A stretch of DNA of 8,270 nucleotides from JBCCTX01 sp964652565. Lineage in GTDB: Bacteria; Bacteroidota; Bacteroidia; J057. Below, one piece after another: positions 1 through 5,714 of the stretch. The position numbers and the translations under genes are program-made. Position 1 is the first letter of the stretch. Each line of letters begins with the position of its first letter. Where the stretch lies: assembly GCA_964652565.1 (NCBI GenBank), contig CAZZEC010000212.1:1-8270 (forward strand), given 5' to 3'. The notes under the pieces were generated by a model that saw only the letters and a list, made by a program, of their open reading frames with translations, did not search any database and was not told the DNA's origin.

Positions 1-52
1 TTTTTTAGACTGTTTTGAAACCTTTTTATTGAAGGACGATTTTTTGATGAGA

Positions 53-121
53 CTTGACGTCTCGCATATGCGATTGGCTGAAGCGATAGCGAGGCTGGAC
101 GCATATGCCTTGTTGGTGGAA
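53..121 (-). repeat. attC-like site 1 (end of DUF433/DUF5615 cassette)
   Basis: On the minus strand the inverse core TTCCACCAAC (112-121) starts 9 bases after the toxin stop. It is followed by a perfect 9-bp stem, plus-strand GCATATGCG (64-72) with CGCATATGC (100-108), and a degenerate core GTCAAGTC (51-58) where GTT is expected. The inverse core matches the reverse complement of the cassette's front, GTTAGTGGAA, at 9 of 10 positions. A short GAGAC/GTCTC hairpin (49-63) overlaps its left end. Confidence 0.65.
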
Positions 122-129
122 GGCTATTC

Positions 130-474
130 CTATTTTTTCCTAAGATCTATTTTGATGATTTTTTCTTCAGCTGAATCTTTACTTAACAAGGTTTCTTCAA
201 TTATCGGAACTTTTTCTTTTAAGGTCTTATATCGATTATCATAAGTAATTAATACAATGAGTCTCAAATCATACTTTTCCAAGTTATGTTGGTATTCAAG
301 ATTTCTATCCGCAGTCATCAAAAAATCTATCCCTTCATCCACGATAGCTTGTAGTAATGCTCCATTTTCTTTTGACTGCCATCCTTTGTCATAAATGGTA
401 AATACTTCGAAGTTGTCTGAAAAGTCTTTTTTTAGAGGGACTGGTAAATTTTCATCAAGCAATATGATTTTCAT
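130..474 (-). CDS. DUF5615 family PIN-like toxin
   Basis: This is the probable ribonuclease toxin of a DUF433/DUF5615 type II toxin-antitoxin pair. The 114-residue protein opens MKIILLDENLP, whose acidic Asp7-Glu8 is the first conserved acidic site of the family. TADRNL (residues 54-59) gives the second, and the region FTIYDKGWQSKENG (25-38) is the usual family spacer. Length is normal for the family. It starts inside the end of the upstream DUF433 gene (20-nt overlap), which argues for translational coupling. Its stop lies 9 bases before an attC-like inverse core, as expected for the last gene of a cassette. Toxicity and the RNA target are inferred from the family only. Unlike the second DUF5615 copy at 2742-2903, this one is intact. 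Confidence 0.85.
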   Translation of the reverse strand: MKIILLDENLPVPLKKDFSDNFEVFTIYDKGWQSKENGALLQAIVDEGIDFLMTADRNLEYQHNLEKYDLRLIVLITYDNRYKTLKEKVPIIEETLLSKDSAEEKIIKIDLRKK

Positions 475-691
475 GACTCTTGGAGCTTAATACAAATATA
501 TTTTCAAAAAAGGTAAGTAAGTCAATTAGTTGTGATTTTTTTACAGAAGGAAAATCATTGAGAAATTCATCTAGAGTATCTCCTGCCTTTAAATAATCAA
601 ATAGATTTTTCACAGGTACTCGAGTATTTGTAAAAACTGGTTCTCCGCTTTGGATATTTGGTGATATGGTGATTAAATCTGATATATTCAT
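455..691 (-). CDS. DUF433 family antitoxin
   Basis: A 78-residue DUF433 protein, probably the DNA-binding antitoxin that neutralises the DUF5615 protein encoded next to it. Visible family features are SGEPVFTNTRVPVKNLFDYL (residues 15-34, the conserved G-x-PVF-x-TRVPV segment) and DEFLNDFPSVKKSQ (41-54), which belongs to the helical DNA-binding part. The ATG at 691 gives the usual N-terminus. The last 20 nt overlap the toxin start. The front of the cassette (core GTTAGTGG on the minus strand, plus-strand 751-758) lies 67 bases upstream, so a promoter could fit between boundary and start, although I see only a weak TATTTTG box there. Its closest relative in the window is the DUF433 gene at 2884-3117. 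Confidence 0.87.
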   Translation of the reverse strand: MNISDLITISPNIQSGEPVFTNTRVPVKNLFDYLKAGDTLDEFLNDFPSVKKSQLIDLLTFFENIFVLSSKSHENHIA

Positions 692-748
692 TTCTTACTT
701 TTTGTCTTTTTTCAAAATACATCATTTTAGACCGAAAGTAAATATAGT

Positions 749-822
749 TTCCACTAACACTCGGTGCAAACAACTGTAGCGCCATTTAGGCGCTATGTAC
801 GTTTTGCACTTTGTTATGCGAA
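749..822 (-). repeat. attC-like site 2 (end of ATPase cassette)
   Basis: This is the best-formed site in the window. On the plus strand the arms pair as TAACA (755-759) with TGTTA (812-816), then GTGCAAA (764-770) with TTTGCAC (803-809), then a perfect TAGCGCC/GGCGCTA hairpin (777-783/789-795) around ATTTA. The arms contain unpaired extra bases (CTCG, CAAC and GT), the kind of asymmetry known from attC. The minus strand reads CGCATAACAAAGTGC at its start, resembling the TAACAAA start of classical attC/VCR sites, and GTGTTAGTGG at its end. The ATPase stop codon is 2 bases from the inverse core. Confidence 0.75.
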
Positions 823-824
823 TT

Positions 825-1970
825 TTACTTGTTAATCCAATTTAAGTAATTTTCATGATTTATAACCTTGAATTCAGAGTCAAAGTAATTCGATTTCCAT
901 GCAATTGGTTGTTTAGCTTTTTTAGAAGGATTCCACTTAAATTCATATGCATACAATTTTCCCTCTCTGTCTTCAATCCAATCAATTTCTTGTTGGTCAT
1001 ATGTTCGCCAAAAATAGTTATAAACTAACATTCTACTATAAGATTGATATTTCAGCCTTTCACTGATTATGTAATTCTCCCATAGAGCACCGATATCATT
1101 TCTAATTTCAATAGGATTCACATTTCCAATTAATATATTCCGAATTCCATTATCATAAAAATACCATCTTTTACCTTTAACAATTTCCTTTCTTAAATTT
1201 CTGCTAAAAGCTCCAACATAATGGAGTATATATACTTTTGATAGTAAATCTAAATATTTTTCAACCGTATTTTTACTTATTGAAAGTTGTCTTCCTAATT
1301 CATTGTAAGAGACTTCTGAACCTATTTGAAAGGCGATTAATCTTAGAAGATCAAAGATTTTATCTGAATTTTTTATGTTTTCCAATTCTAAAATATCCTT
1401 TAGTAAGTAGGAGTTTACTAGATCTTTGAGGTAATCAGTTTTTTCTTCAGTATCTGGTATATGTATCAGTTCCGGATAATTACCGAACACTAGCCTTTGT
1501 CTAAGATTCGCTTTCTTAGAAATAATATCTTCAGTTTGATTTAGCTCGGATTCAGAAAGAGGGAACAAATTGAATGTTTTTTTCCTACCGGTTAAGGGCT
1601 CACCAGTATATTTATTGATGTCAAAAGCCGAAGAACCCGTCACTAAAATTCTTAAGCCTTCTATTTCATCAATCATAAGCTTTAATTTAGCTCCGATTTC
1701 TGGAATTTTTTGAGCTTCATCAATAATGAGAACTTTTTTACCACCTAGTAGATTGATATAACTTTGAGTACTTCTGTATTCTAATAGTTTTCGGGCATCA
1801 AGATTTTCGCCATTCAAAAGTAAATATGGCTCATTCAAATTTTCAATAATCTTGTTGATCAGAACAGTTTTACCAACTCTTCTGGGACCAAGAAGCACAA
1901 TCACTTTACCAGGAACCATGCTTGAAAAGAGCTTTTTCTCTATTGTCCTGTTTAAAAAGTTAATTTTCAT
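825..1970 (-). CDS. AAA ATPase with C-terminal DUF4143 domain
   Basis: A 381-residue member of the AAA_14/DUF4143 family, common in mobile and accessory regions and of uncertain role. Walker A is GPRRVGKT (residues 28-35), Walker B VLIIDEAQ (80-87), and TGSSAF (111-116) looks like the sensor segment. A winged-helix-like stretch VSYNELGRQLSISKNTVEKY (220-239) follows. The C-terminus has EIDW (328-331) and YEFKW (342-346), reminiscent of the D...E-x-K core of PD-(D/E)xK nuclease folds. I start it at the ATG at 1970; an open TTG at 1976 would add two residues. It is the only gene of its cassette, bounded by perfectly complementary boxes at 813-822 and 2027-2036. Length and motifs look intact. 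A defence or toxin-like role is possible but not shown by the sequence. Confidence 0.88.
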   Translation of the reverse strand: MKINFLNRTIEKKLFSSMVPGKVIVLLGPRRVGKTVLINKIIENLNEPYLLLNGENLDARKLLEYRSTQSYINLLGGKKVLIIDEAQKIPEIGAKLKLMIDEIEGLRILVTGSSAFDINKYTGEPLTGRKKTFNLFPLSESELNQTEDIISKKANLRQRLVFGNYPELIHIPDTEEKTDYLKDLVNSYLLKDILELENIKNSDKIFDLLRLIAFQIGSEVSYNELGRQLSISKNTVEKYLDLLSKVYILHYVGAFSRNLRKEIVKGKRWYFYDNGIRNILIGNVNPIEIRNDIGALWENYIISERLKYQSYSRMLVYNYFWRTYDQQEIDWIEDREGKLYAYEFKWNPSKKAKQPIAWKSNYFDSEFKVINHENYLNWINK

Positions 1971-1974
1971 GACC

Positions 1975-1990
1975 AAATTTACGTAAATTT
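1975..1990. promoter_or_regulatory. 16-bp perfect palindrome and TAnnTTTG box at ATPase start
   Basis: AAATTTACGTAAATTT is a perfect palindrome ending 4 bases upstream of the ATPase ATG. It overlaps TAAATTTG (minus strand, 1981-1974), which fits the Bacteroidota -7 consensus TAnnTTTG. If that box is used, transcription would begin about at the ATG, giving a leaderless message, and a protein bound to the palindrome would block it. The site may also be chance in AT-rich DNA. Confidence 0.3.
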
Positions 1991-2026
1991 AGTCAATGCG
2001 CAGCTATTTTTGGTGTGTTTTTTGAT

Positions 2027-2083
2027 TTCGCATAACGTCTGTGTATACGACATATGTCACATATATCCTAAATGTTATTCGTC
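2027..2083 (-). repeat. attC-like site 3 (near-identical to site at 5940-5997)
   Basis: Minus-strand inverse core GACGAATAAC (2074-2083) and core GTTATGCGAA (2027-2036) bracket a near-palindrome centred on GACATATGTC. ATAAC and GTTAT pair at the ends. The TAA of the 27-codon ORF is inside the inverse core. About 45 of 51 positions match the element at 5947-5997, with one single-base indel, so the two sites share a recent ancestor. I did not find the complementary front box for this inverse core upstream. Confidence 0.65.
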
Positions 2084-2158
2084 CATGATCGCCAACTGTG
2101 AAAATGATATGTGAGCCAGTATCTGAAACACTAATCCTAAGGCAAATAGCTTTTTCAT
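2075..2158 (-). pseudogene. 27-codon signal-peptide ORF, probable remnant of a secreted protein gene
   Basis: The ORF reads MKKLFALGLVFQILAHISFS and then QLAIMDE. It has a Lys-Lys n-region, a hydrophobic core and a plausible cleavage site near SFSQ, which is a typical Bacteroidota export signal. After only six or seven more residues it stops at a TAA that belongs to the attC-like inverse core. It therefore looks like a secreted-protein gene whose body has been lost by recombination at the attC site, leaving only the signal. It could instead be a genuine micro-cassette encoding a short secreted peptide. Codon-level evidence is limited by its size. Confidence 0.4.
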
Positions 2159-2189
2159 GCTAATATTTTGATAAAATGAGTTGCAATGG

Positions 2190-2306
2190 CCAAGTATAAG
2201 CGTAGTAAGGGATTTCGAAGGAATTAGCTGTCAGCCCTCGGCCAAGTTTTTCAGGAATAAAAATACTCATTTTTAACCGTTCAACCCGTATTATGCTTAT
2301 ACATGG
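2190..2306. repeat. 22-bp inverted repeat with 73-bp loop, possible long or decayed attC
   Basis: The plus-strand arms are CCAAGTATAAGCGTAGTAAGGG (2190-2211; 22 bases, 18 matching) and its imperfect partner at 2285-2306. On the minus strand it begins 39 bases past the restored CPBP stop with CCTCCTAACCATG, an inverse-core-like box. No GTT core is seen at the other end. It is in the right place to be the attC of the CPBP cassette, but the boundary rule cannot be confirmed. A 36-codon open frame inside the loop and right arm is not supported as a gene. Confidence 0.4.
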
Positions 2307-2344
2307 TTAGGAGGTTATTGATTTTGTGTTTAGCATCATTATCA

Positions 2345-2785
2345 TTATTCAATCACTTGTAAAATCGCAACCATAGCTGATAGAATTACCAACCAATGTA
2401 TTGCGATGGGCACATACAACTTTTTTAAAAGCAAATAGAAAAAGCCCTAAAAAATTCCCCAAGACAAAAACCACCAAAATTGGTCAATTGATTTTAATCC
2501 GTGCTGGAAAATAAACGGTATAGATACTAAAATGACTGCAAACCAATTGTTAATTCCCTGGCTTTTCAACGTTGAAATAGCATATCCCCTGTAAACTAAT
2601 TCTTCAGCTAACCCAGCTAAAAATCCCATAATTATGAAGATAATTCTCGCTGTAGTATTTGCTTCTTTCAGCACACATTCCTTTGGGTAGGCTTTTGTTT
2701 CACCCAACTTTTCAAAATTCTCCCATACTTGAATATTTAATTCAATATAAGAATCGAAAAGTTTTTTTAGTTGATTTGCTACCAT
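2345..2785 (-). pseudogene. CPBP family intramembrane protease, in-frame TAG and likely 5' truncation
   Basis: The frame encodes the core of a CPBP (Abi/CAAX-type) intramembrane metalloprotease. EELVYRGY (residues 61-68) carries the E-E-x-x-x-R motif, and FIFQHG (91-96) carries the second-motif His. Codon 113 is TAG (2447-2449). Past it the same frame continues with GFFYLLLKKLYVPIAIHWLV (114-133), which is plainly the family's last helix with the third-motif His130, and ends at TAA 2345-2347. A point nonsense mutation or a read error is therefore the simplest reading. CPBP proteins usually have extra N-terminal membrane helices, missing here; the frame opens only seven codons before the ATG at 2785, inside the remains of a DUF5615 gene. 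It is probably dead on both counts. Confidence 0.75.
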
Positions 2786-2903
2786 GTTTGTAGGGAGATT
2801 TTTTCAATACGCTGAATCCCATTTTCGTAACCGTAAAGACTTCATATTCCCAAAGAATCTTTTTGAGTTTATGGGTTACGCATTCATCCAGCAATATTTT
2901 CAT
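2742..2903 (-). pseudogene. Truncated DUF5615 toxin, fused out of frame to CPBP remnant
   Basis: Right after the second DUF433 gene, with the same 20-nt overlap as the intact pair at 455-474, the sequence encodes MKILLDECVTHKLKKILWEY and then EVFTVTKMGFS, a clear DUF5615 N-terminus with the Asp6-Glu7 acidic site. After about residue 31 the similarity ends and the frame runs through unrelated residues to a stop at 53 codons. The rest of the domain, including the second acidic site, is absent. The lost part is replaced by the CPBP remnant, whose ATG (2785) lies inside this frame. This points to a deletion or recombination joining two genes. The toxin should be inactive. Confidence 0.7.
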
Positions 2904-3117
2904 GAGCTTCCTTTGAAACACTTATTAGTAATTGGTGGGACATGTGAAGTACAGCATCTACCTGAGATTTTTTTACAGAAGGAAAATCTTCCAGAAACTC
3001 TGCGATTCCCTCCCCCTCTTCCAGGTAATCAAAAAGATTATTTATAGGAACCCGAGTACCCGAAAAAACAGGTGTGCCTCCTAAAATCTCTTGATCAATA
3101 TTGATGGGTCTTTCCAC
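2884..3117 (-). CDS. DUF433 family antitoxin, orphaned copy
   Basis: A 77-residue DUF433 protein closely related to the one at 455-691: GGTPVFSGTRVPINNLFDYL (residues 13-32) and EFLEDFPSVKKSQ (40-52) match family landmarks. The DNA at about 2969 repeats TTTTTTACAGAAGGAAAATC, also present at about 538. It starts with GTG at 3117; no in-frame ATG is available nearby. Its partner toxin gene (2742-2903) is broken, so this is an antitoxin without a visible toxin, which could still cross-neutralise or repress a related module. Whether it is expressed is unknown, because the cassette front between it and the VOC gene is unclear. Confidence 0.78.
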   Translation of the reverse strand: MERPINIDQEILGGTPVFSGTRVPINNLFDYLEEGEGIAEFLEDFPSVKKSQVDAVLHMSHQLLISVSKEAHENIAG

Positions 3118-3129
3118 GATTAATCTATT

Positions 3130-3210
3130 GCTTGTGTTACGTGTTGTTTTGATACTAAGTTAACTATTTTTATTGACTACCACTACCGTCCGTGTACACC
3201 TGTTACCTGC
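3130..3210 (-). repeat. Degenerate attC-like region (end of VOC cassette)
   Basis: The minus strand shows an inverse core GCAGGTAAC (3202-3210) 8 bases after the VOC stop. It matches the reverse complement of that cassette's front (GTTACCGGC) at 8 of 9 positions. Beyond it are GTGTACAC (3192-3199), AGTTAAC and CAACACGTAAC-type boxes, but I could not fold a convincing stem or fix the core. Only the inverse core is well supported. Confidence 0.4.
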
Positions 3211-3218
3211 AGGCTTTT

Positions 3219-3617
3219 TCACTGCAAATTCAGTTGCCAGGAGACTCCAAATCGGTCTTCTACGAATCCAAATTTTTGGCTGAAACCATAATTGTCTAAT
3301 GGCATCATAATTTTTCCGTTTTCGGATAGTTCTTTGAATAACCGTTCCAGTTCGCGCTCGTCCGCGCATTCTATATAATTTGAAACTGCAGGCGTAAAGC
3401 CCCAATCATGTATAGGCGGGCTGTCGCTACACATAAATAGTTTTCCGTTCAGTTGAAATGTGGCTTGCATGATTGTTCCTTCTTTCACTGGGCCTTCTTT
3501 TCCCCATCGTTTGATATTAACCACGTTTGAATTTTCAAATAGCCCAACATAAAAATTCATGGCTTCTTCTGCATCTTCTTTTTGAAATGTTAAGAATGTC
3601 GCGATTTGGCCTTTCAT
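3219..3617 (-). CDS. VOC superfamily protein, PhnB-like (3-dmu-9_3-mt type)
   Basis: A 132-residue glyoxalase/bleomycin-resistance-fold protein. ATFLTFQ (6-12), EEAMNFYVGLFENS (17-30), IKRWGKEGP (35-43), QATFQLNGKLFMCSD (51-65) and FGFVEDRFGVSWQL (116-129) follow the order of PhnB-like VOC proteins, which usually pair two beta-alpha-beta-beta-beta units. The substrate cannot be told; members act on varied small molecules or lack known activity. The ATG at 3617 is favoured. The frame is open for 22 codons upstream but offers no ATG and reaches a TGA. It is the second ORF of its cassette, after a tiny lipoprotein-like ORF, and its stop is 8 bases from an attC inverse core. Confidence 0.87.
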   Translation of the reverse strand: MKGQIATFLTFQKEDAEEAMNFYVGLFENSNVVNIKRWGKEGPVKEGTIMQATFQLNGKLFMCSDSPPIHDWGFTPAVSNYIECADERELERLFKELSENGKIMMPLDNYGFSQKFGFVEDRFGVSWQLNLQ

Positions 3618-3667
3618 ATCATCTGTTTTTAATGTGTGTAAACTGGCGAGTTCAGCTCGTAAAGGAC

Positions 3668-3760
3668 TTAATTCTCTTGGTTTTCCTCATCATTTTGCTT
3701 AAAGTCAAAACAACTAAAAGCAATTAATGATAACAACAAAATTGGTGTAATTATTTTCAT
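3668..3760 (-). CDS. Tiny lipoprotein-like ORF at cassette front
   Basis: Thirty codons read MKIITPILLLSLIAFSC followed by a short acidic tail FDFKQNDEENQEN. The first 17 residues form a lipoprotein signal with Lys2, a hydrophobic stretch and Cys17 in an AFSC lipobox. The ATG sits only 12 bases after the cassette boundary (minus-strand core GTTACCGGC), the position of a first cassette gene, and the VOC gene follows 50 bases later. It may be a real mini-lipoprotein or the N-terminus of a larger lipoprotein cut short by the TAA. The following 22 codons in the VOC frame (RELSPLRAELASLHTLKTDD) are open, which would fit a frameshifted remnant. Confidence 0.45.
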   Translation of the reverse strand: MKIITPILLLSLIAFSCFDFKQNDEENQEN

Positions 3761-3763
3761 TTT

Positions 3764-3838
3764 GCCGGTAACGGTGTTGTAGCTGCCATGGCTACTGCGA
3801 AGCAAGCAGACATGGACAGCTACATACTATTGTATATC
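3764..3838 (-). repeat. attC-like site 4 (end of Crp-hydrolase cassette)
   Basis: A strong hairpin: TGTAGCTG (3778-3785) pairs with CAGCTACA (3817-3824), CCATG (3786-3790) with CATGG (3811-3815) with one bulged A at 3816, and CTGC (3795-3798) with GCAG (3806-3809). Core GTTACCGGC (3764-3772, minus strand) and inverse core GATATACAAT (3829-3838, minus strand) flank it. The inverse core matches the front of the same cassette at 9 of 10 positions. The hydrolase stop is 3 bases away. Confidence 0.7.
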
Positions 3839-3841
3839 GTT

Positions 3842-4615
3842 TTAGTTTATCCAGTTGTGTACATAAGTTGTAACTTCTTGCCAGTTTTCTGATCCAACGA
3901 TGAAGTGATCTTTACCTTCAAAGATTTTATGTTCTCTGATGCTGTTATTGTCTTTGTATCGCTTGAAGTTTGTCGAATTCAGTGAAGCAGGAATGATATG
4001 GTCTTCTTTTCCAGAAATAAACAGCATAGGAACATGCGGTTTTTTGAAATCAATCTTTCCAGCTTTTTTCAAGGTTTCACGAGGAATATTTCTGCTTTCA
4101 GGTACTACATATTGCTCAAAAATGCGGTCTGATGCTTCCCTTGATAGCGTGTTTGTGAAAGCGTAGTGGAACCACTTTTTAGTCGGATAATGGACAGAAT
4201 TGCCTTTCAATGGATTTAGTAAACCTAAGTTGGATTTGGCAAAGCTCAGCTTTGTCGTAATAACTCCCTGTGGAGGTGCACTACTGATTATTACAGCAGC
4301 TTCTGCTAACTCTTTTTCTACTAACTTCTGAGCGACTAATCCTCCCATTGAATGACCAATCAGGATGGGTTTTTCAGGTAACGCTTGAATGAATTCTTCC
4401 ATTTGAGTTACTATATCTGAGAAAGTTAATTGACCTAAATTTTCTGGTGCATTTTCCCTTAATTTTGCTGGATCACCATCATGACCTGGGTAACATGGGG
4501 CATAAGTAGTATATCCTCTTTCTTCAAAGAAAGATTTCCATCCTGACCAACTTTCTGAATTTAAGAATAGACCATGGATAAATACGATTGTTTTTGATTC
4601 GATTGACTTTTTCAT
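3842..4615 (-). CDS. Alpha/beta hydrolase
   Basis: A 257-residue alpha/beta-hydrolase with the complete catalytic set visible: oxyanion-hole HG at residues 14-15 (VFIHGLF), nucleophile elbow GHSMGG with Ser89, acid Asp205 in SGKEDHIIP, and base His237 in GKDHFIVG. There is no signal peptide, so it is probably a cytoplasmic esterase, lipase or related enzyme; the substrate is not evident. I use the ATG at 4615; a TTG at 4672 would add 19 poorly conserved residues. It follows the Crp/Fnr gene by 84 bases in the same cassette, suggesting co-transcription and perhaps regulation by it. Its stop codon is directly next to attC-like site 4. Confidence 0.9.
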   Translation of the reverse strand: MKKSIESKTIVFIHGLFLNSESWSGWKSFFEERGYTTYAPCYPGHDGDPAKLRENAPENLGQLTFSDIVTQMEEFIQALPEKPILIGHSMGGLVAQKLVEKELAEAAVIISSAPPQGVITTKLSFAKSNLGLLNPLKGNSVHYPTKKWFHYAFTNTLSREASDRIFEQYVVPESRNIPRETLKKAGKIDFKKPHVPMLFISGKEDHIIPASLNSTNFKRYKDNNSIREHKIFEGKDHFIVGSENWQEVTTYVHNWIN

Positions 4616-4699
4616 TTCACCATCAGTTTTTGTTTTTGAAAATAACTGTGCTTCAGTAAATAGACTTGACAAAGATGAAGAAGAAGATGGTGAATTTCC

Positions 4700-5305
4700 T
4701 TAACCCAAGTTAAAATCTTTTTTACCCGCAATTCTTTTTCTTATTCTACTAAGTGAAGGGCCTTGTATTCCTAAATATGATGAAATGTGATAAAGAGGAA
4801 CTTTTTCGTAAAGTTCAGGGTGTGCTTCTATTAGTTCAAGGTATCGCTCTTCTGGTGATTTTAATAAAAAGCTTTCGACTCTATCTATAACAATATTTGC
4901 GGCTATTTCAGCAGTCAAACGTCCAAAGCATTCCCATTCGTGGGATTCTTTGTAAAGCTGTTTGAGATCGAAGATATTGATATAAACTATCCGAGCATCT
5001 GTCAATGCTTCTGTATAATAATTGCAAGGGATTTGCTTTACAAAGCTTTTGTAGGCAGTGACAAAACCGTTTTCAGAAAAGAAAAATATGTTCTTGTCAT
5101 CTCCAGACTTTTGATCTATAATGTAAGAGCGAAAAGTACCTTTAAGCACGAAACCTAACTCCTGGCAAACATTTTTATAGCCGTTGAATAGTTCCCCTTT
5201 TTTGAATGATTTTTCACGCCAGAAAGTTGAAGATAAACTGAATGCTTCTTCGGACATTCCAGAGAATTCTTTTAACGCTGCTTTTAGTATTTCAAGGTTT
5301 GTCAT
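4700..5305 (-). CDS. Crp/Fnr family transcriptional regulator
   Basis: A 201-residue Bacteroidota-type Crp/Fnr protein. The N-terminal cyclic-nucleotide-binding-like barrel spans about residues 20-115 (FKKGELFNGYKNVCQELGFV, FVTAYKSFV). The C-terminal helix-turn-helix is VPLYHISSYLGIQGPSLSRI (about 168-187). No cysteine cluster of the Fnr type is seen, and ligand-binding residues cannot be judged, so the signal is unknown. The ATG at 5305 lies 18 bases from the cassette boundary, leaving no room for a promoter inside the cassette ahead of the gene. Transcription must come from the attC region or from the Doc cassette upstream. The hydrolase gene follows and is its likely partner. Confidence 0.9.
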   Translation of the reverse strand: MTNLEILKAALKEFSGMSEEAFSLSSTFWREKSFKKGELFNGYKNVCQELGFVLKGTFRSYIIDQKSGDDKNIFFFSENGFVTAYKSFVKQIPCNYYTEALTDARIVYINIFDLKQLYKESHEWECFGRLTAEIAANIVIDRVESFLLKSPEERYLELIEAHPELYEKVPLYHISSYLGIQGPSLSRIRKRIAGKKDFNLG

Positions 5306-5313
5306 GTTAGAAT

Positions 5314-5375
5314 GATATACAACGGTTTGGGCTATACATCGGCTGAAAGCTGGGGTATAACTTGTGTTATTTGCC
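5314..5375 (-). repeat. attC-like site 5 (end of Doc cassette)
   Basis: Core GTTGTATATC (5314-5323, minus strand) and inverse core GGCAAATAAC (5366-5375, minus strand) bracket a stem: GCTATAC (5331-5337) with GTATAAC (5355-5361) and an inner CGGCT/AGCTG hairpin (5340-5344/5348-5352) around GAA, with one mismatch or wobble. The Doc stop TAA is the TAA of the inverse core TAAC. The inverse core matches the cassette front 10/10. Confidence 0.68.
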
Positions 5376-5714
5376 GCTTATTTTTTCAGTACTCGCTTCT
5401 ATCCAATTTTTGATTTGGTCAAACTTATATTTTCCATCTACATTGAGGTCCAATTGATTATGTCTAAGGATCAGCCGCATAAGAACATAACCCGTACGTT
5501 TATTGCCATCTACAAATGGGTGATTTTTTACAATACTTTCTATAATTGCTGCAGCTTTGCCCTGAGCAGTAGGGTATAATTTGTTTCCATCAAAAGTCTG
5601 GAAAGGGCGCGTTATGGCAGATTCCAATAAATCATGGCTTCTTATTCCTGGATTCCCTCCAAATTCTTGAATTAGCATGGAGTGAATGAAGTAAACATCT
5701 TCAATATCAATCAT
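5367..5714 (-). CDS. doc: Doc family toxin (Fic fold)
   Basis: A 115-residue death-on-curing toxin. The catalytic loop HPFVDGNKRTGY (residues 65-76) has Lys72 where true Fic AMP-transferases carry Gly (GNGR). That change is the Doc hallmark; P1 Doc phosphorylates EF-Tu and stops translation. RSHDLLESAITRPFQTFDG (25-43) is the conserved upstream segment and YPTAQGKAAAIIESIVKNHP (47-66) the helix before the loop. Length is near that of P1 Doc (126). It overlaps the upstream antitoxin gene by 4 nt (ATGA), a sign of coupled translation. Its stop codon falls inside the attC inverse core. The toxin identity is firm; the target is inferred from the family. Confidence 0.92.
   Translation of the reverse strand: MIDIEDVYFIHSMLIQEFGGNPGIRSHDLLESAITRPFQTFDGNKLYPTAQGKAAAIIESIVKNHPFVDGNKRTGYVLMRLILRHNQLDLNVDGKYKFDQIKNWIEASTEKISGK

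Noticed and set aside
2170..2280. Minus-strand 36-codon frame starting MSIFIPEKLGRGLTANS
   Set aside because: It lies inside the loop and arm of the inverted repeat and shows no family resemblance, so it may be chance.
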